60,413 nucleotides of DNA from Pirellulaceae bacterium. GTDB taxonomy: Bacteria > Planctomycetota > Planctomycetia > Pirellulales > Pirellulaceae. The stretch is taken from assembly GCA_016784735.1 (NCBI GenBank), contig JADHUC010000013.1, forward strand, positions 1 to 60,413, given 5' to 3'. The notes beneath the pieces are model-generated. The model saw only the letters and a program-made list of their open reading frames with translations. It was not told the DNA's origin and made no database searches. Shown here piece after piece: positions 26,847 to 36,257 of the stretch; position 1 is the stretch's first letter, and each line of letters opens with the position of its first letter. The translations under genes were made by a program, and so were the position numbers.

Positions 26847-27327
26847 CCCGATCGTACACCAGGAAGCTGTGTTCGTACTGGTTTTGCCGGTCAGCCGGGT
26901 GTCGCGATTGTTCGACGATTTGCCAATCGCCGAGCTGCAACTCGGGGAAGAGGGTATCGCCTTCGACTTGAGCGTGAACCTGCGTCAGGTAGATGCGATC
27001 GACCGCCGATAGTGCTTGGCGATAGAGTTCACCGCCGCCGATGAGGAACGCCTCGTTGTCGCTCTTCGCTGCGCGTATTGCCTCGTCGATGTCATGAGCT
27101 ACCAAAGCCTCGTCGGCCTCATAGTCCGCTTGGCGTGTAACGACCACCGTGATTCTACCCGGGAGCAGTCGGCCGATGGACTCGAATGTCTTTCGACCCA
27201 TGATGATATGGTGTCCCATCGTCAGACGCTTGAACCGCCGAAGGTCCGCAGAAAGGTGCCAGGGCAACCGGCCATCGCGGCCGATCACTCGGTTTTCGGA
27301 CATGGCGACAATCAAGGAGATTCGCAT
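26797..27327 (-). CDS. folA: Dihydrofolate reductase
   Basis: 176 residues. 'SLIVAMSENRVIGRDGRLPW' and 'HLSADLRRFKRLTMGHHIIM' carry the Met20-loop and substrate-binding residues, 'GRKTFESIGRLLPGR' is the NADPH-binding segment and 'AFLIGGGELYRQAL' the C-terminal cofactor loop. The last about 15 residues ('SSTGRCTGRKG') extend beyond the usual family end into the convergent CPBP gene. It reduces dihydrofolate made by the thymidylate synthase encoded just upstream on the same strand, with a palindromic repeat between. Confidence 0.95.
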   Translation of the reverse strand: MRISLIVAMSENRVIGRDGRLPWHLSADLRRFKRLTMGHHIIMGRKTFESIGRLLPGRITVVVTRQADYEADEALVAHDIDEAIRAAKSDNEAFLIGGGELYRQALSAVDRIYLTQVHAQVEGDTLFPELQLGDWQIVEQSRHPADRQNQYEHSFLVYDRVSSTGRCTGRKGTLAG

Positions 27328-27361
27328 GGCTGCAGAATGACAGGGGATTTATTGTCTTCAC

Positions 27362-27451
27362 CGTTTGACCCGAAGCCGAAGGCGATGGCGGGCAGTGGGA
27401 TAGACAGTCTACTCGAGGCGCCCGCCATCGCCTTCGGCTTCGGGTTAAACG
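27362..27451. repeat. Dispersed palindrome family D, copy between thyA and folA
   Basis: Arms of about 30 bases run from CGTTTGACCCGAAGCCGAAG at one end to CTTCGGGTTAAACG at the other, around a 30-base centre. A longer copy of the same family is at 59112-59201 and a half copy at 34923-34945. Confidence 0.85.
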
Positions 27452-27492
27452 ATCCCAACGCGGCGCCAGAATAACACACCTTCTCTTCTCCG

Positions 27493-28287
27493 TTAGACGG
27501 CTACCGGGGCGTGGATGTGTGGATGCGGATTGTAGTTCTCCAACCCGAAATCCTCGAATCGGAAATCGAAGATCGACGAAACCTCCGGATTTAGTCGCAC
27601 GATGGGCAACGGACGCGGCTCGCGCCGCAGTTGCTCCTTCGCCTGGTCCAGGTGGTTCAGATACAGGTGGGCATCGCCAAGCGTGTGAATGAACTCGCCG
27701 GGCTCGAGATCCGTGACTTGTGCAACCATCATCGTCAGCAACGAGTACGAAGCGATATTGAACGGCACTCCCAGGAACACGTCCGCACTGCGTTGATAAA
27801 GCTGGCAGGAAAGGCGTCCTTCGGCTACATAGAACTGAAAGAGCAGGTGGCACGGAGGCAATGCCATTCTCGGCAACTCTCCCACATTCCATGCGTTGAC
27901 GATCAGCCGGCGAGAGTCCGGATCGGCCCGAATGCCGTCGACCAAATCGCTGATCTGGTCGACGTGGCCGCCACCGGCCGTGGGCCACGAACGCCACTGG
28001 GCGCCGTATACGGGCCCCAAGTCGCCCTTGTCGTCCGCCCATTCGTCCCAGATCGACACATCGTGCTCGCGCAAGTACCGGACGTTCGTGTCACCACTCA
28101 AAAACCATAACAGTTCGTGTATGATCGACTTCAGATGCAGCTTCTTGGTTGTCAACAACGGAAAGCCACCTCTCAGATCGAACCGCGTCTGGTAGCCGAA
28201 CATGCTGAGTGTTCCGGTCTCCGTCCGGTCGCGTTTCTCCACGCCTTTGTGGAGAATATGCTGGAGGAGGTTGAGATAAGGTCGCAT
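27493..28287 (-). CDS. thyA: Thymidylate synthase
   Basis: The ATG at 28287 gives 264 residues, exactly the length of Escherichia coli ThyA; the longer in-frame opening has no family match. Signatures are '[15 protein letters not shown]', the active site '[12 protein letters not shown]', '[19 protein letters not shown]' and the dUMP-binding '[14 protein letters not shown]'. It converts dUMP to dTMP using methylene-tetrahydrofolate. Followed by folA on the same strand, the common thyA-folA order. The C-terminal 'HAPVAV' is intact. Confidence 0.97.
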   Translation of the reverse strand: MRPYLNLLQHILHKGVEKRDRTETGTLSMFGYQTRFDLRGGFPLLTTKKLHLKSIIHELLWFLSGDTNVRYLREHDVSIWDEWADDKGDLGPVYGAQWRSWPTAGGGHVDQISDLVDGIRADPDSRRLIVNAWNVGELPRMALPPCHLLFQFYVAEGRLSCQLYQRSADVFLGVPFNIASYSLLTMMVAQVTDLEPGEFIHTLGDAHLYLNHLDQAKEQLRREPRPLPIVRLNPEVSSIFDFRFEDFGLENYNPHPHIHAPVAV

Positions 28288-28330
28288 AAAAGTTCTTTTA
28301 CACTTCCCCTGCGGAACTGACAAGGGCCAC

Positions 28331-29530
28331 ATGACAGGCTTACGCGTAGTCCTGATAAGCCGAAGGTTCTGGCCGCTGGTAGGCGGTGCGGAAAAAGCTA
28401 TTGCAGACTTGGCCACTGGCTTGCGACGCCGAGGAGCCGAACCGACCATCCTGACCGCGAAGTGGGATCCGGATTGGCCCGCCAGGGTTCATTACTACGA
28501 CGCTCCTGTGATACGCCTCTCGAATCCGCGCGGACTGGGGTGGGGTACGTTTCGCTATATGGTGGCTCTTTCCCGGTGGTTGCGCCGGAATCGCGATCAA
28601 ATCGACGTGGTTTGCGTATCGAGGCTGCGATTCGACGCCTACGCCGCCATCGGGGCTCTGCGCGGCACGAACATCCCTGTGGTCCTGAGGGCCGAGGGCG
28701 CCGGGCCGGCCGGCGATTGCGGCTGGCAAAGGAGATCAAGGTTTGGAGGCCGCTTCCGTCGGCGCTGCCAACGCGCCGAGGCAATTGTTGCGCCGGACGA
28801 GGCGGTCGAGCGGGAACTGCACCAAACCGGCTATGCGGCTGAGCGGATTGTACAGATCCCAGACAGCGTGACGCCGGGGACTCGCGTAGATGGTGGAAGC
28901 CGCCTCGACGCCCGCTTGGCTCTGGCCAGCGTTAACAACGACATGAACGTTGCGGTCGATGCCCAAGTCGCCGTCTGCATAAGCCGCTTGAGCAAGTCCA
29001 AAGGACTGACGCGTCTGGTCAAGGCTTGGCGGCCAGTCCTCCTTCGCTGGCCGACGGCCCGGCTGTGGCTCATCGGCGACGGTCCGGAACGCGACAAGCT
29101 TTACCGGCAGACTGTCAACCTGAACTTGCAGCGCAGCGTGGTCATGCCGGGCACCTTCGAGGAAGTTGACGGCGTGCTAAAGGCTGCGAACGTGTTCGTC
29201 CATCCGGGTGACGAGCCTGGAATACCGCGTGCGTTGCTGGAGGCCATCGCCGCCGGGATTCCAGTGGTAGCCGCCGAGACACGGGATCTCCGCCAACACG
29301 AAGGAATCGCAGGCATTCACACCGAGCTTGTGCCGCCGGAAGATCCGACAGCATTGGCGGGCGCAATAATTCGCGTTATGGAGCAGCCGCCGCCGAAACA
29401 GACGCTCCAGGCGGCTCGCAGCCGGATTCTTCAGCAGCACTCGCCCAACCGCATGACCAGAGAATACATGCGGTTATTCGAAAGCGTAACGCGGCGGCCG
29501 GTTCGGTCGATCGAAGGCGGCGAAAGCTAA
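28331..29530 (+). CDS. GT4-type glycosyltransferase
   Basis: 399 residues. The N-terminal half has '[20 protein letters not shown]' (Gly-Gly acceptor-side loop). The C-terminal GT-B half has '[19 protein letters not shown]', '[15 protein letters not shown]', '[20 protein letters not shown]' and '[18 protein letters not shown]', carrying the usual E-x7-E nucleotide-sugar binding pattern. Probably adds a sugar to a cell-surface glycan or lipid. It is divergent from thyA and its stop overlaps that of the next gene by four bases. Confidence 0.85.
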   Translation: MTGLRVVLISRRFWPLVGGAEKAIADLATGLRRRGAEPTILTAKWDPDWPARVHYYDAPVIRLSNPRGLGWGTFRYMVALSRWLRRNRDQIDVVCVSRLRFDAYAAIGALRGTNIPVVLRAEGAGPAGDCGWQRRSRFGGRFRRRCQRAEAIVAPDEAVERELHQTGYAAERIVQIPDSVTPGTRVDGGSRLDARLALASVNNDMNVAVDAQVAVCISRLSKSKGLTRLVKAWRPVLLRWPTARLWLIGDGPERDKLYRQTVNLNLQRSVVMPGTFEEVDGVLKAANVFVHPGDEPGIPRALLEAIAAGIPVVAAETRDLRQHEGIAGIHTELVPPEDPTALAGAIIRVMEQPPPKQTLQAARSRILQQHSPNRMTREYMRLFESVTRRPVRSIEGGES

Positions 29531-30444
29531 GGAACGGCCGATCCTGTCCCGTCTAACTTACTCAGGTCGTACGCGGTGACCTTACCCTCGGACATTCGCG
29601 GCAGGATCAGAACGCCTTTGTCGGCAAGGTAGGCGAGGTCGGCCGTTCCTTGTTCGAGTTCCAGGAGGGTTTCCGTCGCCCCGTCGCCTGCGATTTGAAA
29701 CACCTTGCCTACCATCCAGTCCGTGACGATGTAGCCACCTTTGCCGTCGACTTCGACGCCGTCCAATTTGCCGGTTGGTTCTTGGGTGATTGGTGTTTTG
29801 GCCGTCGTCTTGAGGTCTAGCGAGAATAGTGTCCCAGGCACGTCCTCCGTTCCCCAAGCGGCGACGATCAGTCGATCACCGTCGACCAGCAGACCATTGG
29901 GGTACTCCATTTCGTCGCCTTCAGCGAACACCGAGACCTCGCCGTTCTTCGCGCGGTAGATCTTGCTGGTCGTCATATCCGACACGTACACCGCCCCGTC
30001 GGCGTCGCAGGCCACGTCGTTCAGAAACTTCGCTCCCTCGACGTCGATGGTGTCGGTGATTTCGCCCTTTTCGATGTCGATGCCGACGATGCGATCGATG
30101 TCGCTGACCCACAACCGCCCGCCGTGGCTACGGAGCCCCTTCGGTGCGTTCAATCCCGTGATCCACTTGCCATCGATCACGTTGCCGTCGGTCGAGAGCT
30201 TCGCGATGCGGCCATCGCCATCTTTACCGGTTGGCCCGCCGTCGCCAACTTGCGACACGAACAGAAAACCGGAATCCGCGTCGAGATACACGCTTTCGGG
30301 AGCCTCCAGACCTTCGGATACCTCCCACAAGACGGGAAACGCCTCCGGCTCGAGAGGTTTCTCGGCATTGCCATCAGTATCGGTGTCGGTTGCGGAACAA
30401 CTCAGAAACAAAGCCACGCAGACACAGAAAACGAATTGCCTCAT
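29527..30444 (-). CDS. SMP-30/NHL-like beta-propeller lipoprotein
   Basis: 305 residues from the ATG at 30444. The lipobox-like 'CVALFLSCSAT' places a lipidation cysteine near residue 17. After an acidic, Asp/Thr-rich linker the repeats 'DGNVIDGKWITGLNAPKGLR' and 'EYPNGLLVDGDRLIVAAWGT' are six-bladed-propeller units of the SMP-30/gluconolactonase/NHL type. Probably an outer-surface or periplasmic binding protein or lactonase; catalytic metal ligands were not assigned. Confidence 0.75.
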   Translation of the reverse strand: MRQFVFCVCVALFLSCSATDTDTDGNAEKPLEPEAFPVLWEVSEGLEAPESVYLDADSGFLFVSQVGDGGPTGKDGDGRIAKLSTDGNVIDGKWITGLNAPKGLRSHGGRLWVSDIDRIVGIDIEKGEITDTIDVEGAKFLNDVACDADGAVYVSDMTTSKIYRAKNGEVSVFAEGDEMEYPNGLLVDGDRLIVAAWGTEDVPGTLFSLDLKTTAKTPITQEPTGKLDGVEVDGKGGYIVTDWMVGKVFQIAGDGATETLLELEQGTADLAYLADKGVLILPRMSEGKVTAYDLSKLDGTGSAVP

Positions 30445-30475
30445 TGGTCCGTAACCTCGCAGAATAGAGAAACGC

Positions 30476-30511
30476 AAAAAAACAGCCCGGCTGCTCGAAG
30501 CGGCCGGGCTG
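30476..30511 (-). terminator. Rho-independent terminator of the propeller/peroxidase gene
   Basis: Read on the minus strand, complementary arms (30503-30511 and 30483-30491) with an 11-base loop are followed by seven T residues (the A-run at 30476-30482). It lies after the stop of the gene at 30565 and before the lipoprotein gene, so the two genes on this strand are separate transcription units. Confidence 0.85.
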
Positions 30512-30564
30512 CTCTAACCATCGGTGGGCGGTGTTCGGCACAACGTCCGATCGCTCACGTCTCC

Positions 30565-32496
30565 TTACAACGACAGTACGAATTCGGCCAAATCAGCCAC
30601 TTCCTTCTCTGAGAGACCTTCGACGTCGCCGGCCGTACTGCCGTGTTTGGCCTTGCCGATCAGGTCCGTCATCGTGGTCTGGCTGCCGTCGTGCAAGTAA
30701 GGAGCCGTTCTCCAGACTTCGATCAGGGTGGGTGTGTCGAAGTCGTTGCGGCGATCGTACTTGCCTCGGGAGTTGACGTCATGCATTTTCAGGTCCGTAT
30801 ACAGCGGCGCGGCATGGCAATCCGTGCACCCCACTCGGCTGAAGATCTGCTTGCCGCGTTCCGCCGCTTCGCTCAGCTTGCCATCGACCAGATATGGGCT
30901 TGGCACCGGCTGGAGCGCTTTGAGGTACTCGTCGATCGCCACGGCGTCTTCTTCCGGTCGAACCGCGAATTGGATATGGCGTATGCCGGCCCGAACAGCA
31001 GCTTCGCCGGACTCACGCACACCGGAGCTCATTGCAGGCGGCGTCTTGTGGACCAGCAACATGCTCCGCACGTTCTTGGGAGTCCCCAGTCCGTCGTTCA
31101 ACAAATCCCAGTTCAGGCTGTCCACACGGGCGTCGGGATGGCAACTGGAGCAACTCTGCCAGTGTTGAAAACACAGATCGGCGTCGTGGAAGTGCATCTG
31201 GCCGCGGCGCTGGACCGTCATCTGCGGTTCCGGTCCCAGGCGAATCGCTTTGACCGGGTAGTACGACTTGTCCTCCAGATCGACAACGGCCACAAGATCA
31301 CAGAAGTAGACAGCCACGTAGATCTTCGTTCCGATCACGTCCAGCCCGCGCGGTCCGTTGATGAACGGCCCGGGGTCATTCAGCATCCCCCACGGTCCGC
31401 CGCGGCGCAACTGGATTCGTCGGCGAAGATCGACCAGGAAGGCCAGATCGTTCGGCACATCGTCCACCGTGATGGACGAGTAGGTTCCTCTACCGTCGTA
31501 GCGACCGGATTCCTTGGCCTCCTCCATGGTCTTCGGGATGCTCTCCAGTTTCGCATGCAAGCCTTCGGCGTCGATGGCACTGACCTCGTGTGTGCCGCCG
31601 TGGCTTACGAGGATCGTTTTCCCGTCCGCCGTTGTAGCCACGGCCCAGGGGTTGGCCGCCCCCAGGTCGATGTCGTCCAGCAACACAGTATTGATGCGGC
31701 TCTTGGTAGCCACGTCGATGATCGTCATGGCGTTCGTGTTCATCCAGCCACGCTCCAACTGTGTCGTGGGCATCTGGTACCGCGAGAGAATGTGCGCCAC
31801 GTAGGCATACTTCCCATCCGGGGACACGCACACTTCGTATACGCTCGAGCTGCCGTTGGGAAGGCGGATGTTCGACGTTTTCAGAGTCGCTGCATCGATC
31901 ACGGTAATTTCCGCAGCCACGTCATAGGAATCCGACGGATCGACAGGCAACAGATTCGTGACGAACACGACACTTCCATCAGGCGTAACGGCCGATCCAA
32001 CCGGTTCGCGAATGGCCTTGACGCGCGCCGTTTCCTTCATCCCTTCCAGATCGATCACCGAAACGTCGTCGTTGAAGCGATTGCAGACGTACAACCGCTT
32101 ACCGTCCGGGGCCAGCGACGGGGCGCAGGGAGTATGGCCCGCCGGAATCGTGGCCGAGATCTGGCCCGAAGCCGGATCAGCGACGCACACCACGCCCTCG
32201 GGACCGGCGCAAGTGATGAACAGCTTGGCACCGTCCGAACTCACCGCAATGCCCGTTGGTGCCGAAGGACAGGCGATGCTGCGCGTAACCTTCTCGGACG
32301 CAATGTCGAGTATGTCGATCTTCTGCGCATCCGCTTCGACGACATACAGGCTCTTCCCGTCTGGCGAGGCTAACACGTCCATCGGGCCGAGGTATTCGGC
32401 GGCGTGCAAACTGGCCGGCAGCACTAACGCGGCGCAGACGAGAAGCAGCGAAATGGTTTTCACGGGGGCGACGGTGGTCAGCGAGCTACGACTCAT
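30565..32496 (-). CDS. YVTN beta-propeller fused to a di-haem cytochrome c peroxidase-like domain
   Basis: 643 residues from the ATG at 32496, with signal core 'TISLLLVCAALVLPASLHA'. Residues about 30-400 form YVTN-type propeller units ('GKSLYVVEADAQKIDIL', 'KRLYVCNRFNDDVSVIDL'). The C-terminal domain is MauG/cytochrome-c-peroxidase-like with two haem motifs, CSSCH (449-453) and CTDCH (557-561), and 'TPTLIEVWRTAPYLHDG', which is typical of the peroxidase second-haem region. Exported redox protein. The substrate is unknown. Confidence 0.85.
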   Translation of the reverse strand: MSRSSLTTVAPVKTISLLLVCAALVLPASLHAAEYLGPMDVLASPDGKSLYVVEADAQKIDILDIASEKVTRSIACPSAPTGIAVSSDGAKLFITCAGPEGVVCVADPASGQISATIPAGHTPCAPSLAPDGKRLYVCNRFNDDVSVIDLEGMKETARVKAIREPVGSAVTPDGSVVFVTNLLPVDPSDSYDVAAEITVIDAATLKTSNIRLPNGSSSVYEVCVSPDGKYAYVAHILSRYQMPTTQLERGWMNTNAMTIIDVATKSRINTVLLDDIDLGAANPWAVATTADGKTILVSHGGTHEVSAIDAEGLHAKLESIPKTMEEAKESGRYDGRGTYSSITVDDVPNDLAFLVDLRRRIQLRRGGPWGMLNDPGPFINGPRGLDVIGTKIYVAVYFCDLVAVVDLEDKSYYPVKAIRLGPEPQMTVQRRGQMHFHDADLCFQHWQSCSSCHPDARVDSLNWDLLNDGLGTPKNVRSMLLVHKTPPAMSSGVRESGEAAVRAGIRHIQFAVRPEEDAVAIDEYLKALQPVPSPYLVDGKLSEAAERGKQIFSRVGCTDCHAAPLYTDLKMHDVNSRGKYDRRNDFDTPTLIEVWRTAPYLHDGSQTTMTDLIGKAKHGSTAGDVEGLSEKEVADLAEFVLSL

Positions 32497-32785
32497 TCGA
32501 CAACTCCTATTCGCTTGTTGGGGACAAAAAACGGCGGGTCTTTTCACAAGGCGTCAACGGGACAGGCAAGGCCGTCAAACTCAGCGTGCCCGCGTCCGCT
32601 CCGAGGCAAGAGGGGCAAGATGCTCCGGTTGCCTCGCCAATATGATAACTAATATCCAAGCGGATGCGAGCGTTTGAGCGAGAATCCCCGGACTTTTTCG
32701 GACGGTGTCCTACGTCGTCCAGGAGCCTGAGTTTATAACATGAGGAGCCACTTTTCGAGATCCCCGTCTGCGGAGGTACGAGATC

Positions 32786-33871
32786 GTGATCGACAAAGCC
32801 ACCGTTCATGTCAACCTGAGCGAGCGCAGCTACGATATCGAAATCGGCTCGGGCAATCTGGTCGATGCCGGCCCGTTTGTCTGCGGTCTGGCCAAGCTGA
32901 CTCACGCAGTGTTGATCACCGACACCAATGTCGAAGAGCCGCACGGAAACAAATGCGCTGAGAGCCTTGCCGAAAGCGGGGCCGACGTGGACCTGGTCGT
33001 GGTCGAGGCGGGTGAGGCCAGTAAATCGGTCGACATGGCGAACCAACTCTGGCAGCAGATACTCGAACACGGCGCGGATCGCAAGTCCGTCGTCGTCGCG
33101 GCCGGCGGCGGCGTGGTCGGGGATTTGGCCGGATTTATCGCAGCCACGTTCGGACGTGGCGTGTCGTTCGTACAGGTTCCCACGACGCTTCTTGCCCAAG
33201 TAGATAGCAGCGTGGGAGGCAAGGTCGGCGTGAATCTGCCGGGCGCGAAGAACATGGTCGGCGCGTTTTGGCAGCCGCTGGGAGTGCTGATCGACACCGA
33301 CGTATTGAATACGCTGCCCATTCGCGAATATCGATCGGGCCTGGCCGAAGTGGTCAAATACGGCGTGATCTTGGACGCTGATTTCTTCGATTACTTGGAG
33401 CAACACATCGACGGCCTGAACGAACGACACCCGGACGTGTTGCGGCACGTCATCGCATGCTCGTGTCGTCTGAAAGCCGACGTAGTCGAGAACGATGAAC
33501 GCGAAGTCACGGGTTTGCGAGCCGTTTTGAACTACGGGCACACATTCGCTCATGCCATCGAAGCCGAGACGGGTTACGGTCATTACTTGCATGGCGAGGC
33601 CGTGTCGATCGGCATGTTATGCGCCTCGCGACTCGCGGAAAGGCTCGGGCGCGTGGACAGCGAATTGACGCGGCGCCAACATGAATTGCTCGCGGCGCTG
33701 GGCCTGCCCGTGGACGTGCCCGATATGGACCGCGAAGTGCTGCTGGACGCTATGCAGCGCGACAAGAAAGTGGCCCACGGTCGCTTGCGATTCGTGCTGC
33801 CGACGAGGATGGGACACGTGGAGTTGGTATCGGACGTACCCGAGGGAGACGTTCGAGCGGCATGGGGGTAG
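32786..33871 (+). CDS. aroB: 3-dehydroquinate synthase
   Basis: 361 residues. The GTG start at 32786 has GGAGG at 32772-32776. Signatures are 'VVAAGGGVVGDLAGFIAATF' (NAD binding), 'RGVSFVQVPTTLLAQVDSSV', 'GGKVGVNLPGAKNMVGAFWQ', 'SGLAEVVKYG' and 'VLNYGHTFAHAIE' with the zinc-binding His. Catalyses the second step of the shikimate pathway, upstream of chorismate and so of p-aminobenzoate. The YjbQ gene follows closely. Confidence 0.97.
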   Translation: MIDKATVHVNLSERSYDIEIGSGNLVDAGPFVCGLAKLTHAVLITDTNVEEPHGNKCAESLAESGADVDLVVVEAGEASKSVDMANQLWQQILEHGADRKSVVVAAGGGVVGDLAGFIAATFGRGVSFVQVPTTLLAQVDSSVGGKVGVNLPGAKNMVGAFWQPLGVLIDTDVLNTLPIREYRSGLAEVVKYGVILDADFFDYLEQHIDGLNERHPDVLRHVIACSCRLKADVVENDEREVTGLRAVLNYGHTFAHAIEAETGYGHYLHGEAVSIGMLCASRLAERLGRVDSELTRRQHELLAALGLPVDVPDMDREVLLDAMQRDKKVAHGRLRFVLPTRMGHVELVSDVPEGDVRAAWG

Positions 33872-33898
33872 TTGTCCATCAATTACGAAGGGAAGAAG

Positions 33899-34315
33899 AT
33901 GGTCCACCAAGAACGTTTTTCCGTTCAGACCCGCGGGCACAGCGACATGCACGATATCACCGGCGACGTGTCCGAGATTGTCGGTCGCAGCGGGATTCAG
34001 GCCGGTGTCGTTCACGTGTTCAACGTGGGCAGCACGGCCACCATTGGCACGATTGAATTCGAACCGGGCCTGGAGCGTGATCTGCCCGAAATCCTCGATC
34101 GGCTTATGCCGCCCAGTCGCGACTACGGCCACGAACTGGCGTGGCACGACGGCAACGGCCATTCGCATTTGCAGGCGACCATGATGGGACCGTCGCTTTC
34201 GGTGCCCGTTGCCGACGGCAGGCCCGTGCTAGGGACATGGCAACAGATCTTCCATCTGGATTGCGACGTCAAAGCACGTCGTCGAGAAATCGTGGTGACG
34301 GTCATGGGCGAGTAG
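33899..34315 (+). CDS. YjbQ/UPF0047 family protein
   Basis: The ATG at 33899 (preceded by AAGGGA) gives 138 residues, the family's normal length; an upstream TTG at 33872 is less likely. Family signatures are 'VVHVFNVGSTATIGTIEFEP' and 'HSHLQATMMGPSLSVPVADG', with conserved His residues, and 'LGTWQQIFHLDCDV'. Members are annotated as secondary thiamine-phosphate synthase because some give weak thiamine-phosphate synthase activity; the physiological role is unsettled. Close to aroB, probably co-transcribed. Confidence 0.9.
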   Translation: MVHQERFSVQTRGHSDMHDITGDVSEIVGRSGIQAGVVHVFNVGSTATIGTIEFEPGLERDLPEILDRLMPPSRDYGHELAWHDGNGHSHLQATMMGPSLSVPVADGRPVLGTWQQIFHLDCDVKARRREIVVTVMGE

Positions 34316-34540
34316 CCACGCAAGTGACCCGATAAGATTTCAGAAAATTCACTGCGCTCTGCTAGCGGTACCGTCAAAGTCCACAACGACCGTCACGACA
34401 AGATCTTGCGTCACAGTCTGTCCGTCGTGCGCTGGAACTGCGCGAAAAAGTCCAACGTTCCGGTTGCCTGCCGACGCATCTCCGGAAGAATTCCGCTGAT
34501 GGAAACGGACCGCACTCTCGGGCTGCAAAGGAGACGGCGA

Positions 34541-34912
34541 ATGAGTAGTCGAGTGGTAGTTGCTGCAATCCTTACGATGGTTTGCACTTCATCCGCCAGG
34601 GCAGGCGATCTTTCTGTTGGACAACCCGTAATCGTGACGGCGCCGACCGTTTGGACAGCCAGTCCGGCCAACACTCCGCCGCCACCCGTGGTAACGTGGA
34701 AAGCGCCTGTGCCAACCGTTATTGGCGACGGCGGTCGCGTCTATACGCCATTGCCGCATCCGGGCTATGCGCCGAACACGGTGTACAGGCCCATGGTCCC
34801 TCTGATGCCGGTTCCCCAGCAATACTATTTCGGGCGCGGCATCATCGGTCAGCCCAAAATCTACGTGCCTGGGCAACCGATTCGCAACTTTGTGAGGTAC
34901 CTGAGCCTGTGA
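34541..34912 (+). CDS. Small secreted proline-rich protein, 123 aa
   Basis: The ATG at 34541 follows AAGGAGA. Signal peptide to about 'SSARAGDL', then a Pro/Val/Tyr-rich segment ('SPANTPPPPVVTWKAPVP', 'GYAPNTVYRPMVPLMP') ending 'PIRNFVRYLSL'. No cysteines after the signal. I do not recognise a family. Such short Pro-rich exported proteins are common in planctomycetes and may be cell-wall or surface-associated (inference). A longer in-frame opening from 34406 is not supported by a ribosome-binding site. Confidence 0.65.
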   Translation: MSSRVVVAAILTMVCTSSARAGDLSVGQPVIVTAPTVWTASPANTPPPPVVTWKAPVPTVIGDGGRVYTPLPHPGYAPNTVYRPMVPLMPVPQQYYFGRGIIGQPKIYVPGQPIRNFVRYLSL

Positions 34913-35278
34913 TGGAGTGATTCGTTTAACCGCAAGCCGGAGGCGTGCGCGTCGCCTCTGTCCTTAATCCTAATCATGATCTTAATCTTGTACCGCTCGC
35001 CGACAAACAAGACCAATCGGACTCACACGCGCACTCTGGCCAACGCCAATTTCAGTCTGCAACTCGCGGCATCCAGATTGAGATTAAGATCAAGAGTAAG
35101 AGTAAGATTAAGACTAAAAGTAAGGCCCGGAGGGGCGAAGGCCCTGCTGAGTTGCGTGTTAGCCCCCGGCTCGGCAGGGACCTCGCCCTCCCGACTCTTC
35201 AAGACGGACACGGCGGGCTGTCGGGCTGTCCGTAGGATGGCTCTCCCGAGCCGTCCAGACTGAGCCGCCAGACCCATC
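34913..35278. other. Repeat-rich intergenic stretch, 366 bases
   Basis: No gene was found. From left to right: a half copy of palindrome family D (34923-34945), a CTTAAT/AAGATTAAG-rich region (34960-35125) related to the inverted repeat at 8792-8876, and a palindrome with CCGTAGGATGG arms (35230-35284). Confidence 0.65.
34960..35125. repeat. Degenerate CTTAAT-rich inverted repeat
   Basis: CCTTAATCCTAATCATGATC opens the region. Runs of AGATTAAGATCAAGAGTAAG and further TAAG units form the complementary arm around 35080-35125, with about 100 bases between. It is less perfect than the copy at 8792-8876. The right arm is a drifting six-base tandem repeat. Confidence 0.65.
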
Positions 35279-35284
35279 CTACGG
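35230..35284. repeat. Palindromic repeat with CCGTAGGATGG/CCATCCTACGG arms
   Basis: Complementary ends bracket about 30 bases that contain two further short complementary units (CTCTCCCGAG). It ends within the last codons of the YiiX-like gene on the minus strand. Confidence 0.7.
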
Positions 35285-36091
35285 GTAGGTCTCTTCGTTC
35301 CGGGTACGTTGGGGCGGCGACGAGACGTCCGTCACATCCAATACCAATTGCAAATGTGGGTTGGCCCAAATTCCGGTCGTTTCGTTGCCCGGCACGAAGA
35401 CTTCTTGATCCAGTTCGATGGACGTGGCTGCCTGGACAAGCCGCTTGGTGGGCTCCGAGACCCGACCGTAACCCGGTAGCCGGTTCAGCGGAATCGGATC
35501 GGACAGAGGCAGGCCGGCGTGGCGATAGGCCAACTCGACGAGTTCGGTACAATAGAGCTGATCGTTGTTGAGCTGGAAGTCCTCGTCGAATTCCGTCTGG
35601 CTTTCGTACGCCTGGCGACAGTAGGCGATCGCGTCTGGAACAGAACGTTGATGCTCGGCGCTCAGTCGCTTGACGGCAATTCGCCAAACTCGCCGGTCGG
35701 CTACCAACTGGCCAAACGGCACCCGGCGTGGCCCTCCCGTCACGGTGTCGTACACCACGATTTCCCCGTCCTCGCGCGAGACCACCGCAACGTGCGAGAA
35801 GTCGCTGTCCGCCACTTCCCTACACATTTTCGAGAAATTCACTAGCCCCATCAGAATGCGGCTTTCACCCAGGATAAACACAAGGTCGCCGCTTTGGAGA
35901 TTCTCGGTCGCCCAGCCATGCCAAAGGGCCTGAGTATCGCCCCAGAAAAGGCGCTGGTTCGCGTTTGGGAGGACGTCAGCGGCCTTCCAAGTTATTGGAC
36001 CGGTTCCATGACAACCCGGTAGCAGCCACGCCATCGAAGCTAGCACGGCTGCCATGCATCGGCGGTATCGAACGTTCCAAACGAATCGCAT
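35279..36091 (-). CDS. YiiX/YebB-like permuted papain-fold (NlpC/P60-type) lipoprotein
   Basis: 270 residues from the ATG at 36091 with a lipobox-type 'AWLLPGCHGTG'. The fold is suggested by 'SGDLVFILGESRILMGL', the His-bearing 'DSDFSHVAVVSRED' and the Cys-bearing 'NNDQLYCTELVELAYRHAG', the usual order of catalytic His before Cys in permuted papain-like enzymes. Members are predicted amidases or acyltransferases that act on lipids or peptides at the cell envelope. Substrate unknown. Confidence 0.75.
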   Translation of the reverse strand: MRFVWNVRYRRCMAAVLASMAWLLPGCHGTGPITWKAADVLPNANQRLFWGDTQALWHGWATENLQSGDLVFILGESRILMGLVNFSKMCREVADSDFSHVAVVSREDGEIVVYDTVTGGPRRVPFGQLVADRRVWRIAVKRLSAEHQRSVPDAIAYCRQAYESQTEFDEDFQLNNDQLYCTELVELAYRHAGLPLSDPIPLNRLPGYGRVSEPTKRLVQAATSIELDQEVFVPGNETTGIWANPHLQLVLDVTDVSSPPQRTRNEETYP

Positions 36092-36188
36092 ATCTGTGTC
36101 CTTGCACACAGACGTACAGTAGTCGAAATCGTGGCCGACGGAAAAGGGGAGAATCCGGCTTGCGTCGACCTTGCGCAAGAGAAAGCCG

Positions 36189-36222
36189 TGTGACTTTCCT
36201 TCGCCACACGGCCGCGGTCAAA
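36189..36222 (-). terminator. Probable terminator hairpin for the secreted DDDDAS protein gene
   Basis: Complementary arms GCCGTGTG and CACACGGC with an 11-base loop lie just downstream of the gene at 36258 on the minus strand. They are followed there by the pyrimidine-rich TTTCTCTT. It is weaker than the terminator at 30476. Confidence 0.5.
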
Positions 36223-36257
36223 TTCGTTATGAGATTGAGGGACGGGACGCCACCAAC

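Noticed and set aside
30643-32373. A 576-codon plus-strand open frame opposite the propeller/peroxidase gene
   Set aside because: It is an antisense shadow in GC-rich DNA, rich in Arg/His/Gln without motifs, while the minus-strand gene has two haem motifs and a signal peptide.
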